Below, in pieces: positions 25,281 to 34,166 of a stretch of 64,000 nt of DNA. The notes beneath the pieces are model-generated. The model was not told the DNA's origin. It was given only the letters and a program-made list of their open reading frames with translations, and did not search any database. The DNA comes from Saccharopolyspora indica. GTDB taxonomy: Bacteria; Actinomycetota; Actinomycetes; Mycobacteriales; Pseudonocardiaceae. The stretch is from assembly GCF_027853965.1 (NCBI RefSeq), contig NZ_JAQGLB010000014.1:124001-188000 (forward strand), written 5' to 3'. The position numbers were made by a program, and so were the translations under genes. The stretch's first letter is position 1, and the number at the start of each line of letters is the position of its first letter.

Positions 25281-25487
25281 ATGGCCATGACCCTGCGTCT
25301 CACCGATGAAGAGAACGAGCGGCTCGCCGAGCTGGCGGCGGCTGAAGGGCGCTCCAAGCAGGAGGTCGTGCGCAGCGCGCTGGCCGATCGCTGGGCGCGG
25401 CAGCAGAAGGAGCAGCAGCTGGACGAGGTCGTGCAGCGGGTGCTGCCCCGCTACCGGGGCTTGCTCGACAAGCTCGGCACGGCATGA
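25281..25487 (+). CDS. Ribbon-helix-helix (CopG-type) antitoxin
   Basis: 68 aa. The N-terminal RHH fold is clear: MTLRLTDEENERLAELAAAE, then GRSKQEVVRSALADRWA, with the TLRL beta strand that enters the DNA major groove. The C-terminal ~25 residues (QLDEVVQRVLPRYRGLLDKL) would wrap the toxin. ATG 25281 or 25287 are both possible. A minus-10-like GATACC lies 8 nt upstream and there is no ribosome site. The toxin gene starts 15 bp downstream. Confidence 0.9.
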   Translation: MAMTLRLTDEENERLAELAAAEGRSKQEVVRSALADRWARQQKEQQLDEVVQRVLPRYRGLLDKLGTA

Positions 25488-25502
25488 TCGACCATTGACC
25501 GC

Positions 25503-25883
25503 GTGATCGTTTACCTCGACACGTCGGATCTGCTCCTGCTCGCCACGGCGGTGACCGACGGCGACCTGATGGTGCGGGACGGCGGCCTGCTCGACGCGGC
25601 CGCGTACCGGCCGCACGCCGAGGTGTTCGGCGTGCCTGCCTACGAGACGTTGTGGCTGAAGTCCGCCGCGCTGCTGGACTCGATCGTCCGCACCCGCCCG
25701 CTGGCCGGGGGCAACTGGCGGCTGGCGTGGGTGGCCGCGGTGGCGATGTGCGACCTCAACGGCTGGTGGGTGGAGGCCGCCGACGACGCGGCGCTGGAGA
25801 TGGTCCGCGAGGTCGGCCGCGACCAGCTGGAGCTCCCCGAAGTCGCTGGTCACCTGGAATCCTGGGCGAAGCCGAAGGCGTGA
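25503..25883 (+). CDS. Doc-like (Fic-fold) toxin with degenerate active-site motif
   Basis: 126 aa. Starts VYLDTSDLLLLATAV and keeps the Doc layout (VRDGGLLDAAAYRP, VFGVPAYETLWLKSAALL, WVAAVAMCDLNGWWVE). In Doc toxins the helix-loop carries an HxFxxGNxR-type motif for phosphorylating EF-Tu. Here the corresponding stretch is RTRPLAGGNWRLAW: GN and the final Arg remain, but the His, the Asp/Glu and the Lys are replaced. The toxin may be catalytically inactive, may use another residue, or may belong to a variant subfamily. GTG 25503, 15 bp after the antitoxin. Family call from memory of the Doc pattern. Confidence 0.75.
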   Translation: MIVYLDTSDLLLLATAVTDGDLMVRDGGLLDAAAYRPHAEVFGVPAYETLWLKSAALLDSIVRTRPLAGGNWRLAWVAAVAMCDLNGWWVEAADDAALEMVREVGRDQLELPEVAGHLESWAKPKA

Positions 25884-25900
25884 GAGGGGCCTGGAGACGG

Positions 25901-25935
25901 CGGTGGCCCGGCCGGTATCTCCGGCCGGGCCACCG
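25901..25935. terminator. Strong hairpin terminator after toxin gene
   Basis: Perfect 15-bp stem (arm CGGTGGCCCGGCCGG 25901-25915, loop TATCT, arm 25921-25935) between convergent genes. Confidence 0.75.
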
Positions 25936-25950
25936 CGATCGTTGTGCGGG

Positions 25951-26286
25951 TCAGGCGGCGGGTCCGCTTTGCAGCTTGCGCAGTGCGATCGGTGCGCCCG
26001 CCAGATCCTCTTCGTTGCAGAGCAACTTCAGGTCGTAGTAGGGAGCACCCTCGCGATCGTCGTAATCCAGGTGGACTGCGATGACGTCGAGCGGTTCCCC
26101 CAGCCAGTCCTGGGCTGCGCGGAGCCACTTGGCGGAACGCTCCAAGGCGGCCGGTAGGTCGTTGTCGCGGAACTCGACAGGTCGGTAGGGAACGCCCTGA
26201 ACCTGATCGTGTGAACCAGGGGGCTGTGGGAGATCCACGGAGACGCCGGAGTCGTCGAGTTCGAGTCGGATCGATTCCTCACTCAC
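25951..26286 (-). CDS. Unknown acidic protein, 111 aa
   Basis: Small soluble protein, with segments EESIRLELDDSGVSVDL, VPYRPVEFRDNDLPAALERS and APYYDLKLLCNEEDL. Acidic and without signal, membrane or metal motif. GTG 26286 is preceded 6 nt upstream by TACGCT, so a leaderless mRNA is likely. Codon usage fits the neighbourhood, which supports a real gene. It lies next to the toxin-antitoxin pair but is convergent to it. Function unknown; an immunity-like or regulatory role is possible but unsupported. Confidence 0.65.
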   Translation of the reverse strand: MSEESIRLELDDSGVSVDLPQPPGSHDQVQGVPYRPVEFRDNDLPAALERSAKWLRAAQDWLGEPLDVIAVHLDYDDREGAPYYDLKLLCNEEDLAGAPIALRKLQSGPAA

Positions 26287-26461
26287 TGTCGCAGCGTAAC
26301 CCCTCGGGCCCCGCAAATGCTGCCGGAGTCCCTGGGGAGATGTCTTCCGACGGCCTGGATGGGGTGGTTCGGGGGATCTGCGCCGTTACCGAGCGCGAGG
26401 AGGAGGGCGCCCCGAACATCGCACGTTGATGAGGGAAGGCGGGCTTTGCCCAGGGCGCCCC

Positions 26462-26491
26462 GTGTCGTCAAGGGGCGCGCCCCGACGACAC
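26462..26491. terminator. Nested palindrome, likely terminator of flavodoxin gene
   Basis: GTGTCGTC (26462-26469) and GACGACAC (26484-26491) flank the self-complementary GGGGCGCGCCCC (26472-26483). It lies about 80 bp after the minus-strand flavodoxin stop. The rest of 26287-26572 shows no gene. Confidence 0.55.
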
Positions 26492-26572
26492 GATCAGGTT
26501 ACTCCGCGACTTCCGACCAAGATCAACTGGGGTTCTTCTGCTGTTGTGCAACCGGAAACCCGGGGCCCGCGC

Positions 26573-27028
26573 TCACTCGGTCATGAGCCCGGCCGCGACG
26601 GTCGCGCCGAGCTCCCAGCAGGCCGCCAGCTCGGCCTTGCCGGGCGTGCCCAGGACGGTGACCGGCTCGGCGGCCTGCTGCCAGGAGAGCCCCGTGGTGA
26701 TCGAGCGGATCGCGCGCTGCGCGCCCTCCACGCCCTCGTTGCCGTGCACGTAGTAGCCGAACGGGCGACCCGCGGTCGAGTCCAGGCAGGGGTAGTAGAT
26801 CGTGTCGAAGAAGTGCTTGAGCGCGCCGCTGATGTAGCCGAGGTTCGCCGGGGTGCCCAGCAGGTAGCCGTCGGCTTCGAGGACGTCGCTGGCGGTCGCG
26901 CTCAGCGCCGCGCGGCGCACCACCTCGACGCCTTCGATCTCGTCGGTGGTCGCGCCCGCGACGACCTGTTCGAACAGCGCCTGCATCCCGGGTGACGGGG
27001 TGTGGTGCACGATCAGCAGCCGGGGCAT
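26573..27028 (-). CDS. Flavodoxin-like NAD(P)H-dependent oxidoreductase
   Basis: 151 aa flavodoxin fold: PRLLIVHHTPSPGMQAL (phosphate-binding loop), DVLEADGYLLGTPANLGYISGALKHFFD (flavin-binding 90s loop of the FMN_red/WrbA type) and GYYVHGNEGVEGAQRAIRSI. Likely binds FMN and reduces a small acceptor or carries electrons; the partner is unknown. ATG 27028 follows AGGAGG and begins immediately after the phosphosugar mutase stop at 27030, so the two are co-transcribed as mutase then flavodoxin. Confidence 0.88.
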   Translation of the reverse strand: MPRLLIVHHTPSPGMQALFEQVVAGATTDEIEGVEVVRRAALSATASDVLEADGYLLGTPANLGYISGALKHFFDTIYYPCLDSTAGRPFGYYVHGNEGVEGAQRAIRSITTGLSWQQAAEPVTVLGTPGKAELAACWELGATVAAGLMTE

Positions 27029-27029
27029 C

Positions 27030-28676
27030 TCAGCCTCCTCGCACGAGTTCGGACACGGCGCGCTCCAGCGCGGCGAGGCGGTCCGCGGCGCGCCGCTTCG
27101 CGGTGGGCAGGTCGTCGACCTGCTCGACGACCTGCAGGTAGCACTTGAGCTTCGGCTCGGTCCCGGACGGCCGGATGACCACCCGCAGGCCGCCCGCGCC
27201 GGTGACCACCAGCGCGTCGGTCTCCGGCAGCAGATCCCGAACGTCCACAGTGGTCCCGGCGAGCCGAGCCGGGGGCTGGGCGCGCAGCCGCCGCATGATC
27301 CGGGGGATCACGCTCAGGTCGGAGACCCGGACCGAGATCTGCCCGGTCTCGTGCAGGCCGTGCGCGGTGGAGAGCTCGTCGAGCAGCTGCGGGAGGCCGC
27401 GCCCCGCGGCCTTCAGCGCCGCGGCCAGGTCGGCGGCCAGCACCGCGGTGGAGATGCCGTCCTTGTCGCGCACGAAATCCGGGTCGACGCAGTGGCCGAG
27501 CGCTTCCTCGTAGGCGTAGACCAGTCCGGTGCCCGCACCGTCCCCGGCGCGCACCAGCCACTTGAAGCCGGTCAGCGTCTCGTCGTAGCGGACGCCGAAC
27601 TCCGCGGCGATCGAGCGCAGCATGGTCGCGGACACGATCGTCGTGGCCACCAGCGGATCCGGCGCCACCTCTCGGTCCAAAGTGGACAGGATGTGCCAGG
27701 CGAGCAGGACACCGGTCTCGTCGCCGCGCAACATCCGCCAGACGCCGTCCACCGGCACGCCGAGCGCGCACCGGTCGGCATCCGGGTCCAGCGCGATCGC
27801 CAGGTCCGCGCCGACCTCCGCGGCCAGCGCCAGCAGCGCGTCCGTCGTCCCGGGCTCCTCGGGGTTCGGGAACCCGACGGTGGGGAAGTCCGGATCCGGA
27901 TCGGCCTGCGACGCGACCAGGTGCACGTCGTCGAATCCCGCGCGGTGCAGCGCTTCCCGGAGCGGCTGCGCGCCGACGCCGTGCAGCGCGGTCGCCGCGA
28001 TCCGCAACTCGCGGGCGCTGCCGCGCGGCAGCGTCGCGACCCGGGCGAGGTAGTCCTCCAGCGCCGCGGAGTGGACCGACCAGTTCTCCGCGCGCGGCAC
28101 GGAGTTCGCCGCCGGAGTCGCGGCGACGGCGGCCTCGATCTCGCTGTCGGTGGGGTTCACCAGGTGGATGCCGCCCCGCAGGTACAGCTTGTACCCGTTG
28201 TCCTGCGGCGGGTTGTGCGAGGCGGTGATCTGGATGCCCGCGACGGCCTCCAGCGCGCGCACCGCGTGCGCCAGCACCGGCGTCGGCAGCGGCTCGGGCA
28301 GCACCCGCACGTCGAAACCGGCCGCCGCCAGCACACCGGCGGCATCGGCGGCGAAATCGGCCGACCCGTGCCGCGCGTCCCGGCCGACGACCACGACACC
28401 GCCGCCGTGGCCGTGCTCGGTGAGCCACGCCGCGACTCCGGCGGTCGTGCGCACGACCACCGCGCGGTTCATGCCGTTCGCCCCAGCGCGCACCGCGGCG
28501 CGCAGGCCCGCGGTGCCGAATCGCGGCATCCCGGACATCCGGTCCGCCAGCTCGGGCGAGTCGGCGTCGACCAGCCGCTGCAACTCCGCCCGCGCGCCCG
28601 GGTCGACGTCCTCCGCGATCCACCGCTGCGCCGCGGCCCGCGCGCCCGTCCCGCACACTTCCACCGATTCGCCCAC
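27030..28676 (-). CDS. pmmB: Phosphoglucomutase/phosphomannomutase family enzyme
   Basis: 548 aa alpha-D-phosphohexomutase. The active-site serine loop is ITASHNPPQDNGYK, the metal loop IALDPDADRCALG, the sugar-binding loop GDETGVLL then AYEEALGHCVDPDF, and the phosphate-binding loop VIRPSGTEPKLKCYL. It belongs to the long (PgcA/PmmB) branch that interconverts 1- and 6-phosphates of glucose, mannose or deoxyribose/ribose. The neighbouring PNP gene favours a ribose-1-phosphate to ribose-5-phosphate role in nucleoside salvage. Synteny with M. tuberculosis pmmB-deoD-upp supports the symbol. GTG start, GGAGG upstream. Confidence 0.92.
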   Translation of the reverse strand: MGESVEVCGTGARAAAQRWIAEDVDPGARAELQRLVDADSPELADRMSGMPRFGTAGLRAAVRAGANGMNRAVVVRTTAGVAAWLTEHGHGGGVVVVGRDARHGSADFAADAAGVLAAAGFDVRVLPEPLPTPVLAHAVRALEAVAGIQITASHNPPQDNGYKLYLRGGIHLVNPTDSEIEAAVAATPAANSVPRAENWSVHSAALEDYLARVATLPRGSARELRIAATALHGVGAQPLREALHRAGFDDVHLVASQADPDPDFPTVGFPNPEEPGTTDALLALAAEVGADLAIALDPDADRCALGVPVDGVWRMLRGDETGVLLAWHILSTLDREVAPDPLVATTIVSATMLRSIAAEFGVRYDETLTGFKWLVRAGDGAGTGLVYAYEEALGHCVDPDFVRDKDGISTAVLAADLAAALKAAGRGLPQLLDELSTAHGLHETGQISVRVSDLSVIPRIMRRLRAQPPARLAGTTVDVRDLLPETDALVVTGAGGLRVVIRPSGTEPKLKCYLQVVEQVDDLPTAKRRAADRLAALERAVSELVRGG

Positions 28677-28740
28677 GAGGCCTCCGATGCGAATGCCAAC
28701 ACCCGAGCGGAGATCATCCCAGCTCCGCCGCGATCCCGTG

Positions 28741-28775
28741 GGGTCGTGAGCGCGAAAACCCCGCGCTCACGACCC
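28741..28775. terminator. Hairpin between PNP and mutase genes
   Basis: Perfect 14-bp stem with arm GGGTCGTGAGCGCG (28741-28754), a 7-nt loop and right arm 28762-28775. Contains the CGTGAGCG/CGCTCACG ends of the palindrome family seen at 6009 and 8001. Likely ends the PNP transcript. Confidence 0.7.
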
Positions 28776-28781
28776 GCGAGA

Positions 28782-29591
28782 TCAAGCGGCTTCCACCACC
28801 GAGCGCAGGAGTTTGCCCATGCGGGTGGCCGATGCGCGGCCCGCTTCCAGGACTTCCTCGTGGTTCAGCGGTTCGCCGCTGAGCCCCGCCGCCAGGTTCG
28901 TCACCAGGGACAGGCCGAAGACCTCGGCGCCCGCGGCGCGGGCCGCGATCGCCTCCAGCACCGTCGACATGCCGACCAGGTCGACGCCCATGGTGCGCAG
29001 CATGCGGATCTCGGCGGGCGTCTCGAAGTGCGGGCCGGGCAGCCCGGCGTAGACGCCTTCCTCCAGCGTCGGGTCGATGCCGCGGGCGAGCTCCCGCAGC
29101 CGCGGCGAGTACAGGTCGGTGAGGTCCACGAAGTCCGCGCCCACCAGCGGCGACCGCGCGGTCATGTTGACGTGGTCGCTGATCAGCACCGGCTGCCCGA
29201 CCTGCATGCCTTCGCGCAGGCCGCCCGCGGCGTTGGTGAGCACCACCGTGCGGCACCCGGCGGCGATCGCGGTGCGCACCCCGTGCGCCACCGGGTCGAT
29301 GCCCTTGCCCTCGTAGAGGTGCGTGCGCCCGAGCATGACGAGCGCCCGCTTGTCGCCCACCGGCACGGACCGGATCTTGCCGCTGTGCCCGATCGCGCCC
29401 GGTGCGGCGAAGCCCGGCAGCTCGGCCATGCCGATCTCGGCGGCGGGCGAGCCGATCTCCTCGGCGGCGGGCTGCCAGCCGGAGCCGAGCACGACGACCA
29501 GGTCGTGGCGCTCGACGCCGGTGGCCTCGGCGAGTGCCGAGGCGGCGGCCGAAGCGGTGGCGGACGGGTCGGAAGCAGTACTAGAGGTCAC
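28782..29591 (-). CDS. deoD: Purine-nucleoside phosphorylase (trimeric type)
   Basis: 269 aa. Splits purine nucleosides with phosphate to base and (deoxy)ribose-1-phosphate. Family motifs: [13 protein letters not shown] (phosphate loop), [17 protein letters not shown], the [14 protein letters not shown] segment, [12 protein letters not shown], and [20 protein letters not shown] near the end with the base-binding Asn. This is the PunA-like trimer family, called deoD in M. tuberculosis. GTG 29591 lacks a ribosome site. TAAGCT ends 8 nt upstream, suggesting a leaderless mRNA. Works with the adjacent mutase and with upp in nucleoside salvage. Confidence 0.94.
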   Translation of the reverse strand: MTSSTASDPSATASAAASALAEATGVERHDLVVVLGSGWQPAAEEIGSPAAEIGMAELPGFAAPGAIGHSGKIRSVPVGDKRALVMLGRTHLYEGKGIDPVAHGVRTAIAAGCRTVVLTNAAGGLREGMQVGQPVLISDHVNMTARSPLVGADFVDLTDLYSPRLRELARGIDPTLEEGVYAGLPGPHFETPAEIRMLRTMGVDLVGMSTVLEAIAARAAGAEVFGLSLVTNLAAGLSGEPLNHEEVLEAGRASATRMGKLLRSVVEAA

Positions 29592-29642
29592 GGCCGCGCA
29601 GCTTAGAGGCTTTTCCGCGTCCGCGTCGCGCTCGGGAGCCCG

Positions 29643-31355
29643 TCAGGGAGTGGTGGTATCGAGGGTCGGTGCGATCTCGTTGAGCATCGCCTGGCTCTGC
29701 GGGCTGCGCCCGGGCGGCCCGGTGACCCGCACGATCCACAGGTCGTCATCCCGGCGGACCAGCTCCGCCGCCGTGGTGCGCGGGTGGGGGTTGGCCTGCC
29801 CGTTGAGCATCGGCCGCACCGTCGTCGTGTAGACCAGCCGCTTGCCGTCGCCGTTGTCGGTCACCTCGTCGACCTGGACCTGGCTCCCCCCGCTCACGCT
29901 CAGCGGCAGCTTGTCCAGGTAGTCGTCGATGTCGTGGCCCGAGCCGAAGAAGTTCCCGTAGCGCTGCACGGCGATCTCGAAGAGGCCGTCCGGGGACACG
30001 TAGGACATCACCAGGCTGTTGGCGACATCGGTGCGCTCGCTCTGGAACACCTGCCAGCCACCGGGGCTCGGCGCAGGCGCCAGGATCTGGAACTTCCCGC
30101 CCGTGGGAGCCGCGGTGTGCTTGGCGTTCCCGGTCGTCTCGACCAGGCTGAGCTGCTCGGCCAGCGGCCGCTCCGCGGTGGGGCTCGCCGGTGTCCCGGA
30201 CTCGGGCAGCACGGACTTGCCCACGGCGAGGCGGGTGACCGCGAATCCGCCTGCCAGCGCGGCGGCGAAGAGCACGACGGCGGTCACGCCCAGTGCGACC
30301 GCGGTCCACGGCGAGCGGCGGCTCGGCGGCGGGTCCTTCAGCGCGAACGGCGGCAGCCCGGGATCGCTGGCCAGCGGGGCGGCCGGCGCGCCGAGCGTGG
30401 GCTGCTTCGGCCGCGGCGGCGGCGGGTTCGACGGCGTCGGCGGGACCAGCGAGCGAACCCGCACCGTGGGGGCCTCGGGATCGAGCAGCATCGCGAACGG
30501 GCGCGCACCCGGCGGCGGCAGCAGGTGCTGCACCCGGCGGCGGACCTCGGTCAGCGACATCCGCCGCGTCGGGTCCTTGACCATCAGCCCGGTGATGATC
30601 TCGCCGATCGGGCCGGAACGGCTCACCTGCGGGACGGGGCCGCGCACCACCTCGGTCACGGTGGCCAGCGGATCGTCGCCGACGTCGTAGGGCGCCCGGC
30701 CCTCGACGACGGCGAACAGCGTCGCGCCCAGCCCCCAGAGGTCGGCGGCCGCCCGGACGCCCTCGCCCGCCGCGACCTCGGGCGCGATGTAGGCCGGGGT
30801 GCCCAGCAGGATCCCGGTGCTGGTGAGGGTGTGCTCGGCGATGTTGCGGGAGATGCCGAAGTCGCTGACCTTGATCCGGCCGTCGTCGCCGATGAGCACG
30901 TTGCCTGGCTTGACGTCGCGGTGCACGATGCCGGCCCGGTGCGCGGCGTCCAGCCCGGCCGCGACGCCGTCGACGATCACCGCGATCTGCTGGTCGTCGA
31001 GCGCGCCGTGCTCCCCGAGGATCGCCGCGAGGCTCTGCGACGGCACCAGCTCCATGACCACGAACGGCTCGCCGCCCTCGCGGGCGACGTCGTAGAGGGT
31101 CACCACGTTGGGGTGCGACAGCACCGCGATCGCCCGGGCCTCGCGGAGCGCGCGCTCGCGCATCTCGGCGGCTTCCTCGTCGGGCATGCCCGGCGGGAGC
31201 TTGACCTCCTTGACCGCCACCGGGCGGCGCAGCAGTTCGTCGGTGCCGGCCCACACGGTGCCCATCGCACCGCCGCCGAGCTTGCGTTCCAGGCGGTACC
31301 GGTCACCGATCAGCCGACCGGCGCCGGCGAGGGTGTTGTTGTCGTTCGCGGGCAC
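29643..31355 (-). CDS. Membrane Ser/Thr protein kinase (PknB-like catalytic domain)
   Basis: 570 aa. Kinase domain ~15-280: Gly-rich loop GGGAMGTVW, Lys49 (VAVKEV), HRDVKPGN with catalytic Asp147, DFG 165-167, and APE in the activation segment. A proline-rich linker (~300-345) precedes one transmembrane helix (~351-373), followed by a ~195-residue extracellular domain. That domain has no PASTA repeat and is of unknown fold, with motifs such as GWQVFQSER and GNFFGSGHDIDDYL. GTG 31355 is chosen because GGAG lies 9 nt before it; GTG 31370 is the alternative. Divergent from the Mnh antiporter operon, which could be a target of control (inference). Confidence 0.92.
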   Translation of the reverse strand: MPANDNNTLAGAGRLIGDRYRLERKLGGGAMGTVWAGTDELLRRPVAVKEVKLPPGMPDEEAAEMRERALREARAIAVLSHPNVVTLYDVAREGGEPFVVMELVPSQSLAAILGEHGALDDQQIAVIVDGVAAGLDAAHRAGIVHRDVKPGNVLIGDDGRIKVSDFGISRNIAEHTLTSTGILLGTPAYIAPEVAAGEGVRAAADLWGLGATLFAVVEGRAPYDVGDDPLATVTEVVRGPVPQVSRSGPIGEIITGLMVKDPTRRMSLTEVRRRVQHLLPPPGARPFAMLLDPEAPTVRVRSLVPPTPSNPPPPRPKQPTLGAPAAPLASDPGLPPFALKDPPPSRRSPWTAVALGVTAVVLFAAALAGGFAVTRLAVGKSVLPESGTPASPTAERPLAEQLSLVETTGNAKHTAAPTGGKFQILAPAPSPGGWQVFQSERTDVANSLVMSYVSPDGLFEIAVQRYGNFFGSGHDIDDYLDKLPLSVSGGSQVQVDEVTDNGDGKRLVYTTTVRPMLNGQANPHPRTTAAELVRRDDDLWIVRVTGPPGRSPQSQAMLNEIAPTLDTTTP

Positions 31356-31808
31356 GATCACATTCTCCACGGACGACCGCGGCCGCGAGGCCGAACGGGC
31401 CGATCGTTGCGCAGCTGGGACGACGTCATCGCCGCGGGGCGATCAGCGGCGATCGTTCGTATCAGCGTTACAAAACGTGAGTAATCCCACCCGGAGCGGC
31501 GTCGGGGGAGCGTTGTTGTCGCGGCTAACGTTATTTCGTCGCAACGAAAAAACCGGCGAGGATCGGCTGCTGTCCGCAAGATCGCGGATTGGCCCGAATA
31601 CGTGTGTTTCGGATAAGTTGGGCGCCGATCGGACCTCGCTGACATCGGTGGCCCGAGCCTTCTCAACGCCGATATTCGCAGCGTCGCGCGCAAGGAAGCA
31701 ACATACATGCGTCATGGTGCGTCCGCGATGACGGTGGCGAACAACCCCGGCTCGCCGGGTGTCGGCGGGTCGAGCTGACCACGACCTATCGGCGTCGAGG
31801 AGGTGCCC
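31356..31808. other. Divergent intergenic region, kinase / mnh operon
   Basis: About 450 bp that must hold the promoters of the kinase gene and of the seven-gene mnh operon. It is less GC-rich than its surroundings (for example 31500-31620). I see no convincing ORF, riboswitch or long inverted repeat, so I cannot name a specific regulatory element. Confidence 0.5.
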
Positions 31809-34166
31809 TTGCTCGCGTTCGTCGTCGTGCACCTGCTGGTGGCCCTGGCACTGCCGTTCCTGGCCCGGCGCAGCACCCGAGCCGCATTCCTGACCGCAGC
31901 CGTTCCACCGGCTGCGGCTCTGCTCTGGGTGCTGGCGCAGGCCGGACCGGTGCTGTCCGGGCGGACGATCAGCGAGACCGTCGAATGGGCACCGCTGATA
32001 GGCCTGCAGTTCGCCTTCCGGCTGGACGCGCTGGCGCTGCTGATGACCGTCCTGGTCGCCGGCCTCGGCGCCGTGGTGCTGGTCTACGCCGACTCCTACT
32101 TCACCCGCGGCGGCGGCGACGCCCGGCGCTCGGCCCCGCTGCTGCTGGCCTTCGCCGGGGCGATGCTCGGGCTGATCTTCTCCGACGACCTGATCACCGT
32201 CTACGTCTTCTGGGAACTGACGACGATCTGCTCGTTCCTGCTGGTCGGGCAGGCCGGGCTCAGCCGCGAATCGCGCCGGTCGGCGCTGCAGGCGCTGATG
32301 ATCACCAGCCTGGGCGGGCTGGTGATGCTGCTCGGCTTCGTGGTGCTCGGCGAGACCGCGGGCACCTACCGGATCTCCGAGCTGGCCGCGAACCCGCCGG
32401 GCGGGGCCGCGACGGCGGTCGCCGCGCTGCTGATCCTGGTCGGCGCGTTCACCAAGTCCGCGCAGATCCCGTTCCACAACTGGCTGCCCGCGGCGATGGT
32501 CGCGCCGACGCCGATCAGCGCCTACCTGCACGCCGCGTCGATGGTCAAGGCCGGTGTGTTCCTGGTGGCCCGGCTGGCGCCGGTGTTCACCGACGTGCCG
32601 GAGTGGAAGCTGGCCGCCATCGCCTTCGGCCTGGTCACGATGCTGGTCGGCGGCTGGCGGGCGCTGCACGAGTACGACCTGAAGAAGCTGCTGGCCTACG
32701 GCACCGTCAGCCAGCTCGGCTTCCTGATGGTGCTGTTCGGCGCGGGCACCCACACCGGCGCGATGGCCGGTGCCGCGATGCTGCTCGCGCACGGCATGTT
32801 CAAGGCCACGCTGTTCCTGGTCGTCGGCATCATCGACCACCAGGCGGGCACCCGCGACATCCGCAAGCTCTCCGGGCTGGGCCGCGAGCTGCCGTGGCTG
32901 GCGGTGATCGCCACCCTCGGCGTGGCCTCGATGGCCGGGCTCCCGCCGATGCTCGGCTTCATCGGCAAGGAAGCGGCCTTCAGCGCCTTCCTCACCGGCG
33001 GCCGACCGGACCTGCTGGTGGACGCGGTGCTGGTGCTCGGCTCGATGCTGACCGTCGCCTACAGCCTGCGGATGCTGTGGGGCGCCTTCGCGGACAAGCC
33101 GGAGCTGCCGCGCACCAAGGCCAAGAAGCCCAGCCCGGAGGCGCTGATCCCGGCCGCGCTGCCCGCGCTGGCGGGCATCGTGCTGGGCATCGGCTACCCG
33201 GTCGCCGACAAGCTGGCCGGTTCCTACGCCGAGGTCTTCGCACCGGTCGCCGACCCGTACCACCTGGCGCTCTGGCACGGCTTCAACCTGCCGCTGCTGC
33301 TGTCCGCCCTCGCGGTCACCGGCGGTGTCGCGCTGCACCTGGGCCGGGTCCAGCTGACCGCGGCGCGCAACAAGCTGCCGCGGCCGCTCGACGCGCAGCG
33401 CGGCTACGAGCGGATCATGGCGCTGCTGGAGCGGGTGGCGGTCGGCGTCACCGGCCGCTTGCAGGTCGGTTCGCTGCCGACCTACCTCGGCATCGTCCTG
33501 CTGACGATGCTGGCGATCCCGGGCTCCGCGCTGCTGCTGCGGGCCGCGGTGCCGGACGACCTGCGGGCCTACGACAACCTCCTGCAGATCCCGCTGGCCG
33601 TCGTGGTGATCGTCGCGGCGATCGCGGTGCTGCGCTCGCGCCGGCGGCTGACCGCGGTGCTGCTGGTCGGCGTGGTCGGCTACGGCATCGGCGGGCTGTT
33701 CATCGTGGACGGCGGCCCCGACCTGGCGCTGGCCCAGTTCCTGGTGGAGACGCTGACGCTGGTGGCGTTCGTGTTCGTGCTGCGGCGGCTGCCGGTGCGC
33801 TTCACCCAGTCCGACACCGCGAAGGCCTGGCAGGTGCCCAAGGCGGTCATCGCGGTCGCCGCCGGGACCTTCATCTCGCTGGCCGCGGTGATCTTCAGCG
33901 GTGCGCGCCAGGCCCCGCCGGAGGCCAGCGAGGCGTTCATCGCCAACGCGGAGAAGGGCGCGGGCGCGACCAACGTGGTCAACGCGATCATCGTCGACTT
34001 CCGGGCCTTCGACACCGTCGGCGAGATCGCGGTGCTCGCGATCGCCGCGACCGGGGTGGCCAGCCTGATCCTGGCCTCCCGCCACGAACGCCGGAAGCGC
34101 AGCACGCGGGTGCGGTCGGTACCCGTGAAAACGCCGGTCAAGCTGCAGGAGGAGGTGCGCGAATGA
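31809..34166 (+). CDS. mnhA: Mnh/Mrp Na+/H+ antiporter subunit A
   Basis: 785 aa. The large N-terminal NuoL-like domain (about 14 helices) includes the proton-channel segments ELTTICSFLLVG, GAFTKSAQIPFHNWLPAAMVAPTPISAYLHAASMVKAG-type helix 7-8 motifs and DLKKLLAYGTVSQLG. The C-terminal ~200 residues carry the MbhD/MbhE-like domain (GGPDLALAQFLVETLTL, then NAIIVDFRAFDTVGE). The complex exchanges cytoplasmic Na+ or K+ for protons in alkali and salt homeostasis. TTG 31809 has GAGGAGG 5 nt upstream; GTG 31803 overlaps that site and is less likely. First of seven overlapping genes. Confidence 0.93.
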   Translation: MLAFVVVHLLVALALPFLARRSTRAAFLTAAVPPAAALLWVLAQAGPVLSGRTISETVEWAPLIGLQFAFRLDALALLMTVLVAGLGAVVLVYADSYFTRGGGDARRSAPLLLAFAGAMLGLIFSDDLITVYVFWELTTICSFLLVGQAGLSRESRRSALQALMITSLGGLVMLLGFVVLGETAGTYRISELAANPPGGAATAVAALLILVGAFTKSAQIPFHNWLPAAMVAPTPISAYLHAASMVKAGVFLVARLAPVFTDVPEWKLAAIAFGLVTMLVGGWRALHEYDLKKLLAYGTVSQLGFLMVLFGAGTHTGAMAGAAMLLAHGMFKATLFLVVGIIDHQAGTRDIRKLSGLGRELPWLAVIATLGVASMAGLPPMLGFIGKEAAFSAFLTGGRPDLLVDAVLVLGSMLTVAYSLRMLWGAFADKPELPRTKAKKPSPEALIPAALPALAGIVLGIGYPVADKLAGSYAEVFAPVADPYHLALWHGFNLPLLLSALAVTGGVALHLGRVQLTAARNKLPRPLDAQRGYERIMALLERVAVGVTGRLQVGSLPTYLGIVLLTMLAIPGSALLLRAAVPDDLRAYDNLLQIPLAVVVIVAAIAVLRSRRRLTAVLLVGVVGYGIGGLFIVDGGPDLALAQFLVETLTLVAFVFVLRRLPVRFTQSDTAKAWQVPKAVIAVAAGTFISLAAVIFSGARQAPPEASEAFIANAEKGAGATNVVNAIIVDFRAFDTVGEIAVLAIAATGVASLILASRHERRKRSTRVRSVPVKTPVKLQEEVRE

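Noticed and set aside
31380..31800. Riboswitch in front of the mnh operon
   Set aside because: No recognisable riboswitch consensus or stable multi-helix fold could be identified by eye.
31443..34085. Long antisense open frame over the mnhA gene rich in Gln/Arg/His
   Set aside because: Composition is the typical shadow of a GC-rich membrane-protein gene; no ribosome site and no domain.
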